This document shows, piece by piece, positions 1-7,560 of a stretch of 64,000 nt of DNA. Source of the DNA: UBA1664 sp964531715 (GTDB taxonomy: Bacteria > Pseudomonadota > Alphaproteobacteria > Micavibrionales > UBA1664). Positions within the stretch are counted from its first letter, which is position 1, and the number at the start of each line of letters is the position of its first letter. The translations under genes were made by a program, and so were the position numbers. Below the pieces are notes generated by a model. The model worked only from the letters and a program-made list of their open reading frames with translations, made no database searches and was not told the origin of the DNA. The stretch is taken from contig CAZHEE010000002.1 of assembly GCA_964531715.1 (NCBI GenBank), positions 1 to 64,000 of the forward strand, given 5' to 3'.

Positions 1-359
1 AAAGCCGAACATCACTAACCTAAAACTGGACTCAAAAATGGGGGTTGACCAGTTTAAAGTGAACACCTCATAAAAACCATTAATACTCAACGGTTTGGTA
101 AAATTGCCTCAATTTCGCATTTGCGGTCTTAAAGCGCACCCCAAGCTGAACAGATTATTACGGTGCTAAACACCCTTGAGTATGAATTATAAAATGAGTG
201 ATAAAAAATGTTTTTTGTTCGCGCGAACAAATTAGGTGCGGACACGGCGTACAAAATCACTTAAATTTTAAATCATAATCGCCGGAAGTGACCCAAGAGC
301 CACGCATAGTTATGGCTTTTTTATTGTCTGGTCTCCCTGTTAGACAAAATAAATGCATA
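1..359. other. Non-coding stretch without a recognisable gene
   Basis: I see no convincing gene here. The only open frame (from about 288) runs into the decayed transposase that follows and looks incidental. The stretch is probably degraded mobile DNA, judging by the two transposase remnants directly downstream, but I could not identify any part of it. Confidence 0.4.
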
Positions 360-555
360 GTGTGTTATCCCGCCAAAATCCAACCGAAAGATGCAGAGAG
401 AATACGACAATCATCTCTAAAAAGAGCGCCACAAAATCGAATGTTTCTTTGGAGTTATAAAATATTTCAGACGACTGGTCATGCGTTTTGATAAAACAAA
501 AACAACCTTTACCGCATTCCTTCATTTCGCTGCAGCACTACAATGGCTGAAATGA
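360..555 (+). pseudogene. Decayed IS5-family transposase, C-terminal fragment (remnant A)
   Basis: Read from 403 in the frame that begins YDNHL, the sequence gives the typical C-terminal block of IS5-family (IS427-like) transposases: KERHKIECFF, then a KYFRRL-like stretch and RFDK, then FLHFAAALQWLK and a TGA at 553. The frame is broken by a TAA at 418, where family members usually have Tyr (HLYKERH). The preceding block (P-A-K-I-Q-P-K-D from about 370, matching the usual PPKxNRK) lies in another frame, so there is also a frameshift. No N-terminal half is recognisable upstream. The family call is from motif memory; the gene is clearly non-functional. Confidence 0.7.
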
Positions 556-628
556 AATCTCAACAGAGCCTAAATACTGTAGTCACGAGATAGAGAAAGT
601 GAGATCTTTTTTTAAAGAAAGGATTTAA

Positions 629-880
629 ATGGCACAGGCACATAGAAGGCACGATATTTCAGACAAAACATGGGCTTTATTGCAGCCTTATTTTTCTGGC
701 CGCGAGGGAAGTTGAGGTGGAACAAGCCAAGGATATTGTGGATTATGCTCATAATCAAGGAATGATCGCAATTATTTCACCCCGTAAAAACAGAAAAAAC
801 AACTGTACTACGACAAAAACCTCTGCAAATTAGGGTATTTGGAGGAAAACGCATTCCTGCACCTCAAGCTTTGGCGAGGG
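629..880 (+). pseudogene. Decayed IS5-family transposase, internally deleted (remnant B)
   Basis: A good ribosome site (AAAGAAAGGA, about 615-623) precedes an ATG at 629 that starts MAQAHRRHDISDKTWALLQP, a typical IS5-family N-terminus, but the frame stops at 713. Immediately downstream, in a different frame, comes the C-terminal core VDYAHNQGMIAII-PRKNRKN, and after a further frame change YDKNLCKLGYLEENAF and LHLKLWRG. The middle of the transposase, including most of the DDE region, is missing. The remnant ends where a copy of the aspC start region begins. It is a second, differently decayed copy next to remnant A and cannot encode an active transposase. Confidence 0.72.
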
Positions 881-916
881 TTTAATGCGGGATAGGCGAT
901 CAGCGACAAGAGGCAT
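865..916. repeat. Partial copy of the aspC 5' end
   Basis: Bases 876-916 are identical over 41 bp to 34991-35031, the first 13-14 codons of aspC, which lies on the minus strand there. Extending upstream to 865 adds 11 bp with two mismatches. The copy has the same orientation as the original and stops exactly at the base completing the aspC start codon; beyond it the two loci differ. It is fused to the end of transposase remnant B. No aspC fragment continues from it, so it is a short ectopic copy and not a gene. Confidence 0.85.
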
Positions 917-937
917 TTTTTTCTTTCTTTTTTATTT

Positions 938-1003
938 GTCATTCCTGCGAAAGCAGGAATCCTATTTCAGTTTTCAAGAGATCACAGTGTTCGCTAGGAT
1001 AAC
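938..1003. repeat. Two-hairpin palindromic element (GTCATTCCTGCG family)
   Basis: The element starts GTCATTCCTGCGAAAGCAGG, whose first arm folds on itself (ATTCCTGC/GCAGGAAT). It ends with a degenerate second palindrome (TTCGCTAGGATAAC). The same layout recurs at 2355-2421 and inside the ligase gene at 30093-30152. It lies just beyond the glyA stop codon, so it may act as a transcript end signal. Confidence 0.75.
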
Positions 1004-1018
1004 ACTTACTGGATTATG

Positions 1019-2329
1019 TTACTTATAAATCGGGAAGCGAGCGCATAAATCTTTAACGCGGGCGCGGACATCCGCTTCAACCTTGGCATTGCCCTCCTCA
1101 CCATGTTCAACCAAGCCATTGAGCACTTCCAAAATCATGTTTCCGATTTCAGTCCATTCCTCGGTCATAAAGCCGCGCGTGGTTCCTGCAGGCGTGCCGA
1201 GCCTGATGCCCGAGGTCACAAATGGCCCTTTCGGGTCATCGGGAACCGTGTTCTTATTGCACGTAATGCCTGCGTGTTCTAGTGCTTGGTCAGCGGCCTT
1301 GCCTGTCAGGCCTTTCGGACGCAAGTCGACAAGCAGCATATGGCTGTCCGTTCCGCCAGAAACCAAATCAAGCCCACCTTCCTTTAATACCGCGCCGAGT
1401 GTCCGCGCATTCGCAATCACATTTTGCTGATAGGTTTTGAATTCAGGTCGCAAGGCTTCACCAAAGGCAACTGCCTTCGCGGCAATCACATGTTCCAACG
1501 GGCCACCTTGTAAACCCGGGAAGACGGCGGAATTCAACTTCTTGCCCAGCTCCAAATCATTTGACAGGATGATTCCTCCGCGAGGGCCTCTTAATGTTTT
1601 ATGCGTGGTCGAGGTTACAACATGCGCATGCGGCAACGGGTCGGGATATTCTCCGGCTGCAATTAATCCCGAATAATGCGCCATGTCCACCATGAAATAG
1701 GCGTCCACTTTATCCGCAATCTCCCTAAATCTTGCCCAGTCAATGTGGCGAGGATAGGCGGATGCACCTGCGATAATAATCTTCGGTTTATGTTCCAACG
1801 CAAGGCGTTCTGCCTCATCATAATCAATCAACCCCTCATCGGTCAGGCCATACGTGACAGCATTAAACCATTTGCCCGATTGGTTAACAGGGCAGCCATG
1901 GGTTAGGTGACCACCTGCATCGAGGCTCATCCCTAGAAAAGTATCATGCGGTTCAAGCAAGGCTAGAAACACCGCCTGATTGGCATTTGCGCCTGAATGC
2001 GGTTGAACATTGGCATAAGCACAATTATAGAGTTTTTTCACGCGGTCAATCGCCATTTGCTCCGTCTGGTCAACAAACTCGCACCCTTGATAATAACGTT
2101 TTTTAGGGTAGCCCTCTGCATATTTATTGGTAAGGACGGAGCCTTGAATATCCAAAACCGCGCGGGAAACGATATTCTCGCTTGCGATAAGTTCGATTTG
2201 ATTTTGTTGGCGATCGCCTTCATTTCGAACGGCAGTGAAAATTTCCGTATCTGTTTCAGAGGCAGGAGATGTCCAAAATTTAGTGTTATTTTGTGTCATG
2301 GTTACGATGTTTTCTGCTGTTTTTGTCAT
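1019..2329 (-). CDS. glyA: Serine hydroxymethyltransferase
   Basis: This PLP enzyme interconverts serine and glycine with tetrahydrofolate and is the main cytosolic source of one-carbon units. The 436-residue product carries the expected motifs: IELIASENIVS near residue 46, YYQGCEFVD near 79, and the PLP lysine K244 in STTHKTLRGPRGG. The length is normal for bacterial GlyA. Neither candidate start (2329, or the Met at residue 11, MTQNNTKFW) has a clear ribosome site, so the first ten residues are uncertain. It follows rpiB on the same strand with 135 bp between them, most of it taken up by a palindromic repeat; an rpiB-glyA transcript is plausible. Confidence 0.95.
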   Translation of the reverse strand: MTKTAENIVTMTQNNTKFWTSPASETDTEIFTAVRNEGDRQQNQIELIASENIVSRAVLDIQGSVLTNKYAEGYPKKRYYQGCEFVDQTEQMAIDRVKKLYNCAYANVQPHSGANANQAVFLALLEPHDTFLGMSLDAGGHLTHGCPVNQSGKWFNAVTYGLTDEGLIDYDEAERLALEHKPKIIIAGASAYPRHIDWARFREIADKVDAYFMVDMAHYSGLIAAGEYPDPLPHAHVVTSTTHKTLRGPRGGIILSNDLELGKKLNSAVFPGLQGGPLEHVIAAKAVAFGEALRPEFKTYQQNVIANARTLGAVLKEGGLDLVSGGTDSHMLLVDLRPKGLTGKAADQALEHAGITCNKNTVPDDPKGPFVTSGIRLGTPAGTTRGFMTEEWTEIGNMILEVLNGLVEHGEEGNAKVEADVRARVKDLCARFPIYK

Positions 2330-2354
2330 GTGTTTGTCTTTCTATTTAACTTTT

Positions 2355-2421
2355 GTCATTCCTGCGAAAGCAGGAATCTCATTTTTATTTTTCAGGCGTT
2401 CCCAGCTTTCGCTGGGATGAC
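2355..2421. repeat. Two-hairpin palindromic element (GTCATTCCTGCG family)
   Basis: This is the cleanest copy of the family. It begins GTCATTCCTGCGAAAGCAGG, has a 20-25 bp linker, and then a second palindrome CCCAGCTTTCGCTGGG ending in ATGAC. The outer ends GTCAT and ATGAC are inverted repeats. It lies in the rpiB-glyA gap. Confidence 0.85.
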
Positions 2422-2464
2422 ATGTGCATTGGCGGGTCATTTGGCATGGCTATTCCCCATCTCT

Positions 2465-2529
2465 TCACCCTGAATTTATTTCAGGGTCTTGTTGATTATT
2501 TTCAGATCCTGAAACAAGTTCAGGATGAC
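2465..2529. repeat. Palindromic element forming the rpiB 3' end
   Basis: On the minus strand it begins GTCATCCTGAACTTG, with the palindrome ATCCTGAAC-TTGTTTC-AGGATC-like, and ends with a second palindrome CCCTGAATTTATTTCAGGG followed by TGA. It is translated as HPELVSGSE and onward. The same HPELVSGS-coding arm occurs inside nagZ (53019-53077), in the same reading frame. Confidence 0.85.
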
Positions 2530-2977
2530 TAACATTTAGCTTCTCAACACGTCTTGCATGACGGCTTTTAGGGTCAGATTTACCTGCGAATTCGGTTGTT
2601 AAGAAAGTATAGAGAATATCTTCAATTGTTCTGATACCATTTAAGCTTGCGCCAATACACAGTACATTTGAATCATTATCAATACGTGTGAATTTCGCCA
2701 TTGTTGTATCAGAGCAGACTGCGGCCCTAATATGAGAATGACGGTTTGCGGCAATCGACATTCCAATGCCGGATCGACATATGAGAACACCGAAATTAGC
2801 TGCGCCCTCTTTTATTTTATCTGCTAAAGCATGAGAATAATCAGGATAATCAACGCTCTCGGTTGAGTGCGTGCCTAAATCTATCCATTCAATGTCTAAA
2901 TTATCAAATGTGAAGTTTTTTATATCCTCTTTAAGCGCATATCCGCCATGGTCGGCGGCAATCAAAATTTTTATCAT
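2465..2977 (-). CDS. rpiB: Ribose-5-phosphate isomerase B with a repeat-encoded C-terminus
   Basis: RpiB interconverts ribose 5-phosphate and ribulose 5-phosphate in the pentose phosphate pathway. The N-terminus AADHGGYALKE and the core LICRSGIGMSIAANR identify the family. The catalytic-loop cysteine is kept, but the usual C-G-(T/S)-G is C-R-S-G here, an unusual Arg. Normal family length is about 145-150 residues; this product has 170. The last 20 residues, starting HPELVSGSE, are encoded by a palindromic repeat (2465-2529) that also supplies the stop codon. The repeat has therefore replaced the native 3' end and lengthened the protein. Confidence 0.9.
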   Translation of the reverse strand: MIKILIAADHGGYALKEDIKNFTFDNLDIEWIDLGTHSTESVDYPDYSHALADKIKEGAANFGVLICRSGIGMSIAANRHSHIRAAVCSDTTMAKFTRIDNDSNVLCIGASLNGIRTIEDILYTFLTTEFAGKSDPKSRHARRVEKLNVSHPELVSGSENNQQDPEINSG

Positions 2978-3045
2978 GCCTAATTATATAATATGATTCC
3001 TAAGCGATTTCAAAAAACTTGCGCAAATAATACATGAAAAATTAT

Positions 3046-3072
3046 TTGACATGCGCGCTCAAGGAATATATT
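3046..3072 (+). promoter_or_regulatory. Candidate sigma70-type promoter of dnaK
   Basis: TTGACA at 3046-3051 is followed after 15 bp by TATATT at 3067-3072, in the 216-bp gap upstream of dnaK. This leaves an untranslated leader of about 115 bases. A CTTG sequence at 3018 could be part of a heat-shock promoter, but I found no convincing -10 partner. Predicted from sequence only. Confidence 0.4.
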
Positions 3073-3193
3073 CTTACCCTATATCGGTTGATTTGAGTGC
3101 CGACAGGGCTTAAATATACTGATAGGAATAAACGGAAGTGCTGAAATTCAGGCTTCAAATAAACTTGCTTAGATATATTAAGGAGAAAAATAC

Positions 3194-5128
3194 ATGTCTA
3201 AAATAATCGGAATTGATCTTGGAACAACCAATTCATGCGTAGCCGTGATGGAAGGCGACAAGCCAAAGGTCTTGGAAAACGCTGAAGGCGCGCGCACAAC
3301 ACCATCCTATGTAGCTTTTACAGATGATGGCGACCGCATTGCAGGGCAGCCGGCAAAGCGTCAGGCGGTCACAAATCCAACAAAAACACTATACGGTATT
3401 AAACGCCTTATCGGGCGTCAGTTTAATGATGCCGAGGTTAAGAAAATGGCGAAAAATGCGCCGTTTAATATTGTAAAGGCCGATAATGGCGATGCGTGGG
3501 TTGAGGTTGATGGCGAGAAATTCGCCCCATCTCAAATCTCTGCAATCGTGCTTAAAAAGATGAAGGAAACAGCGGAAGCCTATCTCGGCACAAAAGTTGA
3601 TAAGGCTGTTATCACCGTTCCTGCTTACTTCAACGACTCACAACGTCAGGCCACAAAGGATGCCGGTAAAATTGCCGGATTGGAAGTTGAGCGGATTATT
3701 AATGAACCGACAGCGGCCGCCCTTGCCTATGGTTTGGATAAAACCGATGGCGGAACAATCGCGGTCTATGACCTTGGGGGCGGAACATTCGATGTCTCCA
3801 TCCTTGAAATCAGCGAGGGTGTGTTCGAGGTGAAATCAACCAACGGCGATACTTTCCTTGGTGGTGAAGATTTTGACGAGCGCATTATCGACTTCTTGGC
3901 AGATGAATTTAAAAAAGAACAAGGTGTTGACCTCCGCGAAGATAAAATGGCTCTCCAGCGTTTAAAAGAGGCAGCGGAAAAGGCAAAGATTGAGCTATCC
4001 TCAACAACCACGACAGAAGTCAACCTCCCCTTTATTACTGCGGATGCGAGCGGACCAAAGCACTTGAACATCAAACTCACACGGGCAAAACTTGAAAGCC
4101 TTGTTGAAGATTTGGTCAAGCGTTCTATTGAGCCAATGAAGGCCGCGTTGAAAGATGCCGGTTTGAAGGCTTCCGACATTGACGATGTCGTGCTTGTCGG
4201 TGGGATGACCCGTATGCCGAAAGTCATTGAAACCGTTAAGGATTTCTTTGGTAAGGAACCTCATAAAGGCGTGAACCCTGATGAAGTTGTGGCCAATGGT
4301 GCGGCAATTCAGGGCGGTGTCCTGCAAGGTGACGTAAAGGATGTCTTGCTCCTCGATGTCACGCCTCTCTCGCTTGGAATTGAGACACTTGGCGGTGTAT
4401 TCACGCGCATGATTGAGCGGAACACAACCATTCCGACCAAAAAATCTCAGGTCTATTCAACAGCGGAAGATAACCAGAATGCGGTGACTATCCGTGTCTT
4501 CCAAGGGGAGCGTGAGATGGCGGCGGATAACAAGCCTCTCGGTCAATTTGACCTTGTGGGAATTCCCCCAGCCCCGCGCGGTGTGCCTCAAATCGAGGTA
4601 ACATTTGACATTGATGCGAATGGTATTGTCTCTGTTTCTGCCAAAGATAAGGCGACAAATAAGGAACAGCAGATTCGTATTCAGGCAAGCGGTGGCCTCT
4701 CTGATGCTGATGTTGAACAAATGGTGAAAGATGCCGAAGCCAATGCTGAAGCGGATAAGGAAAAGCGCTCTCTTGTAGAGGCAAAAAATCAGGCAGAATC
4801 GCTTATAAATTCGACCGAGAAATCATTGGAAGAATTCGGCGGCGAGCTTGAAGCCGCAGATAAGGAAGCGATTGAAACCGCGATCGCCGATACAAAAGCC
4901 TTGCTTGAAAAAGAGGATGCCACATCTGAAGAGCTGACCGAGAAAACGAATGAGCTGGCTCAGGCGTCAATGAAGCTTGGCGAAATGGCCTATCGAAAGG
5001 CGCAGGAAGAGGCAGCGGCCTCCGGTGATACCGAAGCTGGCACAGATGACGCGGCGACTGCCGATGCCAAGGCGGAAGATGATGTCGTCGATGCCGATTT
5101 CACCGATGTGAACGAGGATAAGAAGTAA
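3194..5128 (+). CDS. dnaK: Chaperone DnaK (Hsp70)
   Basis: ATP-dependent Hsp70 chaperone that works with DnaJ and GrpE, both of which are encoded in this window. The 644-residue protein has the nucleotide-binding signature GIDLGTTNSCVAV at residues 5-17, DLGGGTFDVS near 195, the second Hsp70 signature VLVGGMTRMPKV near 335, the substrate-binding domain from about 390, and a low-complexity Ala/Asp/Glu tail ending in DADFTDVNEDKK. AAGGAG lies 8 bases before the ATG. dnaJ does not follow directly: a small J-domain gene and a VanX-like gene lie between dnaK and dnaJ. Confidence 0.99.
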   Translation: MSKIIGIDLGTTNSCVAVMEGDKPKVLENAEGARTTPSYVAFTDDGDRIAGQPAKRQAVTNPTKTLYGIKRLIGRQFNDAEVKKMAKNAPFNIVKADNGDAWVEVDGEKFAPSQISAIVLKKMKETAEAYLGTKVDKAVITVPAYFNDSQRQATKDAGKIAGLEVERIINEPTAAALAYGLDKTDGGTIAVYDLGGGTFDVSILEISEGVFEVKSTNGDTFLGGEDFDERIIDFLADEFKKEQGVDLREDKMALQRLKEAAEKAKIELSSTTTTEVNLPFITADASGPKHLNIKLTRAKLESLVEDLVKRSIEPMKAALKDAGLKASDIDDVVLVGGMTRMPKVIETVKDFFGKEPHKGVNPDEVVANGAAIQGGVLQGDVKDVLLLDVTPLSLGIETLGGVFTRMIERNTTIPTKKSQVYSTAEDNQNAVTIRVFQGEREMAADNKPLGQFDLVGIPPAPRGVPQIEVTFDIDANGIVSVSAKDKATNKEQQIRIQASGGLSDADVEQMVKDAEANAEADKEKRSLVEAKNQAESLINSTEKSLEEFGGELEAADKEAIETAIADTKALLEKEDATSEELTEKTNELAQASMKLGEMAYRKAQEEAAASGDTEAGTDDAATADAKAEDDVVDADFTDVNEDKK

Positions 5129-5135
5129 CAATACT

Positions 5136-5226
5136 CGTCATTGCGAGGGAGCAACGCGACCGCGGCAATCCATAAAATCTATAAGTCTGTATGGATTGCT
5201 TCGTCACTCCGTTTCTCGCAAAGACG
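5136..5226. repeat. Long palindromic element (GTCATTGCGAGG family)
   Basis: It begins CGTCATTGCGAGGGAGCAAC, continues GCGACCGCGGCAATCCAT, and closes with ATGGATTGCTTCGTC and TTTCTCGCAAAGACG, giving long inverted arms of about 90 bp in total. Related copies lie at 50306-50415, 52651-52741 and 58909-59026, with fragments at 39.5-39.9 kb and 46520. It starts 8 bases after the dnaK stop. Confidence 0.85.
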
Positions 5227-5289
5227 ATAATTGTGCATAACACGTCAATCTCATTAACCATAGTTTTTCGAATCCCCTATCAAGGATGT

Positions 5290-5640
5290 ATGAAAATGCA
5301 AAAAGCTTTAACAAGTTACGATATTCTGAATTGTGATATGCAGGCATCGCAAAAAGATATTGAGGCGGCGTATCGGCGTTTAGCAATGGCATGGCACCCT
5401 GATAAGCATCAGCATAATGGACAATCCGAGGTCGCAACGCGAAATTTTAAGTTGTTACAGGAGGCTTACCAAAATCTCAAAACGCCCGAAACACGCTCGG
5501 CCTATAATCATAAGCTGGCGCGGAAAAACCGCTCAATCATCGTAAGCCAGAACAAAGTTATGAATGATAATAAACCGCTTTCGTCGCTTCTTAATGCTTT
5601 AGAGCGTATATTGGGAAAGACAAAAGGACATAAACAATAA
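5290..5640 (+). CDS. Small J-domain (DnaJ-like) protein
   Basis: The protein of 116 residues is essentially one J domain: YDILNCDMQASQKDIEAAYR, then the diagnostic WHPDKH, then FKLLQEAYQNLKTPETRSAYN. There is no Gly/Phe region and no zinc-finger domain, so it should stimulate an Hsp70 ATPase without binding clients as DnaJ does. I place the start at 5290 (MKMQKAL), with CAAGGA just upstream. The longer open frame from 5191 is made of the preceding repeat. Its stop overlaps the start of the VanX-like gene by one base, suggesting translational coupling. Its position between dnaK and dnaJ suggests DnaK is the partner. Confidence 0.85.
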   Translation: MKMQKALTSYDILNCDMQASQKDIEAAYRRLAMAWHPDKHQHNGQSEVATRNFKLLQEAYQNLKTPETRSAYNHKLARKNRSIIVSQNKVMNDNKPLSSLLNALERILGKTKGHKQ

Positions 5641-6332
5641 TGGCTATCTCTAATTTTACAGTTATTCCGATAGAAGAATGTAACGAATCTCTTGTGACTA
5701 TTCCACAGGATGAATTTTCGCAGGATCATGTTTATTTTAAAAATGGTTGGACTCCTCATAAAGAGTTTTATATCCGCCAAGGTGTTTTAGAAAAACTAAG
5801 AAAAATTCAAAATAGTTTTAGAGGTAATTATTATTTCCTTATTTGGGATCCTTGGCGTTCTAGAGAAGTTCAAGGAACAATCTATGATTATTACAATCAA
5901 AAGATTCGTTCAGAAAATAAAGGCAAACCCGAACAAGAATTACAACAACTGGTTGGGGCTTTTGTAACGCCTGCAACTGATATGAAGCGTATTCCGCCGC
6001 ATTCAACAGGTGGTGCTATAGATTTAACACTATTGGATTCAAATAAAGATCCTCTTAACATGGGAACATCTTTTGATGACACAACAGAAAAAGCAGTAAC
6101 TTCATATTTTGAAGGTACAAGTCAGGAAATTCACGGTAATAGAATGCGCTTTTTGGATTTCATGGCACAAGAAGGTGGTGTCAATTATGGAGATGAATGG
6201 TGGCATTTTGACTTTGACACACAGTTAGGCCGTTTTAATTCAAATGATAATAGACCTGCACTTTACGGGGAAGTATCAGATGATTTCAGATTATTACAAT
6301 CCCCTAAACAACAAAGGGCTTTTGAAATTTGA
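5640..6332 (+). CDS. D-Ala-D-Ala dipeptidase, VanX/DdpX-like (peptidase M15D)
   Basis: Members of this zinc peptidase family cleave D-alanyl-D-alanine. The 230-residue product shows the metal-site motif PPHSTGGAIDLTL (His and Asp ligands), MGTSFDD, and the catalytic Glu/His motif EWWHFDF near residue 190; WDPWRS probably holds the conserved Arg. I see no signal peptide, so it should be cytosolic. Base composition is clearly more AT-rich than dnaK and dnaJ, which suggests later acquisition. It overlaps the J-domain gene by one base. The role may be recycling of cell-wall D-Ala-D-Ala; no vanHA-like genes are nearby, so glycopeptide resistance is not supported. Confidence 0.82.
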   Translation: MAISNFTVIPIEECNESLVTIPQDEFSQDHVYFKNGWTPHKEFYIRQGVLEKLRKIQNSFRGNYYFLIWDPWRSREVQGTIYDYYNQKIRSENKGKPEQELQQLVGAFVTPATDMKRIPPHSTGGAIDLTLLDSNKDPLNMGTSFDDTTEKAVTSYFEGTSQEIHGNRMRFLDFMAQEGGVNYGDEWWHFDFDTQLGRFNSNDNRPALYGEVSDDFRLLQSPKQQRAFEI

Positions 6333-6387
6333 TTAATAATCCTTAGTGACCTTTGTGTTCTTAATGGTAATAAAAAAAAGAAAAATC

Positions 6388-7554
6388 ATGAGTGACGATT
6401 ATTACAAAATACTAAGCGTTGAAAAAGGCGCGAGTGCGGATGAAATTAAAAAAGCCTATCGCAAAAAGGCGATGAAGCTTCACCCCGACACGAATAAATC
6501 CAACAATGCCGAGGCTGAATTTAAAGAGCTGAATGAGGCCTATGATGTCTTGAAAGATGAGCAGAAACGCTCTGCTTATGACCGTTACGGCAAGGCCGCT
6601 TTTGAAGGCGGCATGGGCGGTGGCGGTGCAGGCCGTGGTGGATTTTCCGATTTCGGCTTTGGCACCGGCGGCGGTGCGGCAGGATTTTCCGATATTTTTG
6701 AGGAAATGTTCGGCGACATGATGGGCGGGCGCGGTGGCAGAGGCGGCGGCACTCGCGGTGGTGCTAATCGTGGCTCAGATCTGCAATACTCCCTCGACAT
6801 CACACTTGAGGAAGCCTTTAACGGCACGGATAAATCCATCCGAATCCCAACTTGGGAAGGCTGTGAGACTTGCGGCGGTGACGGCGCAAAGCCCGGAACA
6901 TCTGCCTCAACCTGCAAATCCTGTAACGGTGTCGGGCGTGTCCGCGCACAACAAGGGTTTTTCACGGTTGAACGTACATGCCCTTCCTGTAACGGCGCAG
7001 GCGAGGTCATTGAGGAAAAGTGCCCATCATGCGCAGGGCAAGGCCGCATGCGTACATCCAAAACACTCAAAGTCAACATTCCTGCAGGCATTGAGGAAGG
7101 CCGTCGCATCCGCCTGAATGGCGAAGGTGAGGCAGGGCTAAAAGGCGGACCATCGGGTGATCTTTACGTCCTGATCGGTATAAAATCTCATAAATTCTAT
7201 CAACGTGAGGGCGCGAACCTGTTTTGCCGCGTGCCTGTCGCCATGACCACAGCTGCCCTTGGCGGCGAGATTAAAATCCCGACAATCGAAGGCGGCAAGG
7301 CCGAGGTGAAAATCCCCGCGGGCACACAAACGGGTAAGCAATTCCGCCTGAAAGGTAAAGGGATGAGCATCCTCCAATCCTCTAATCGCGGTGATGCCTA
7401 TATCGAAACAATCGTTGAAACCCCTGTTAATCTCTCTTCAAAACAGAAAGATTTATTGAAAGAATTTGCAGGAAAAGACCCGAGCAAAAACTCCCCCGAA
7501 AGCGCAGGATTTTTCAATAAAGTCAAAGAATTCTGGGATGATTTAACGGAGTAG
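6388..7554 (+). CDS. dnaJ: Chaperone DnaJ (type A Hsp40)
   Basis: Co-chaperone that delivers unfolded clients to DnaK and stimulates its ATPase. From the ATG at 6388 it has 388 residues: J domain with HPDTN, a long Gly-rich linker, then four CxxCxGxG-type zinc repeats (CETCGGDG, CKSCNGVG, CPSCNGAG, CPSCAGQG) and the C-terminal beta domains. An upstream in-frame ATG at 6346 is rejected because the J domain starts at MSDDYYKIL. The ribosome site is weak (AAAAGAAAAA). It ends 6 bases before the convergent PdeM gene. Confidence 0.98.
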   Translation: MSDDYYKILSVEKGASADEIKKAYRKKAMKLHPDTNKSNNAEAEFKELNEAYDVLKDEQKRSAYDRYGKAAFEGGMGGGGAGRGGFSDFGFGTGGGAAGFSDIFEEMFGDMMGGRGGRGGGTRGGANRGSDLQYSLDITLEEAFNGTDKSIRIPTWEGCETCGGDGAKPGTSASTCKSCNGVGRVRAQQGFFTVERTCPSCNGAGEVIEEKCPSCAGQGRMRTSKTLKVNIPAGIEEGRRIRLNGEGEAGLKGGPSGDLYVLIGIKSHKFYQREGANLFCRVPVAMTTAALGGEIKIPTIEGGKAEVKIPAGTQTGKQFRLKGKGMSILQSSNRGDAYIETIVETPVNLSSKQKDLLKEFAGKDPSKNSPESAGFFNKVKEFWDDLTE

Positions 7555-7560
7555 CCTGCC

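Noticed and set aside
3018..3036. Heat-shock promoter at CTTG before dnaK
   Set aside because: The -10 partner (CCATNT-like) is missing at a proper distance; the sigma70-type pair at 3046-3072 fits better.
5191..5289. Longer J-domain protein starting at 5191
   Set aside because: The added 33 codons lie mostly in a palindromic repeat; a ribosome site precedes the ATG at 5290.
5640..6332. Glycopeptide-resistance gene vanX
   Set aside because: The family fits, but vanH, vanA and a two-component system are absent; a general D-Ala-D-Ala dipeptidase is more likely.
6585..7109. Pro-rich open frame antisense to dnaJ
   Set aside because: It is the mirror of the Gly-rich and zinc-finger parts of dnaJ and has no start signal or domain.
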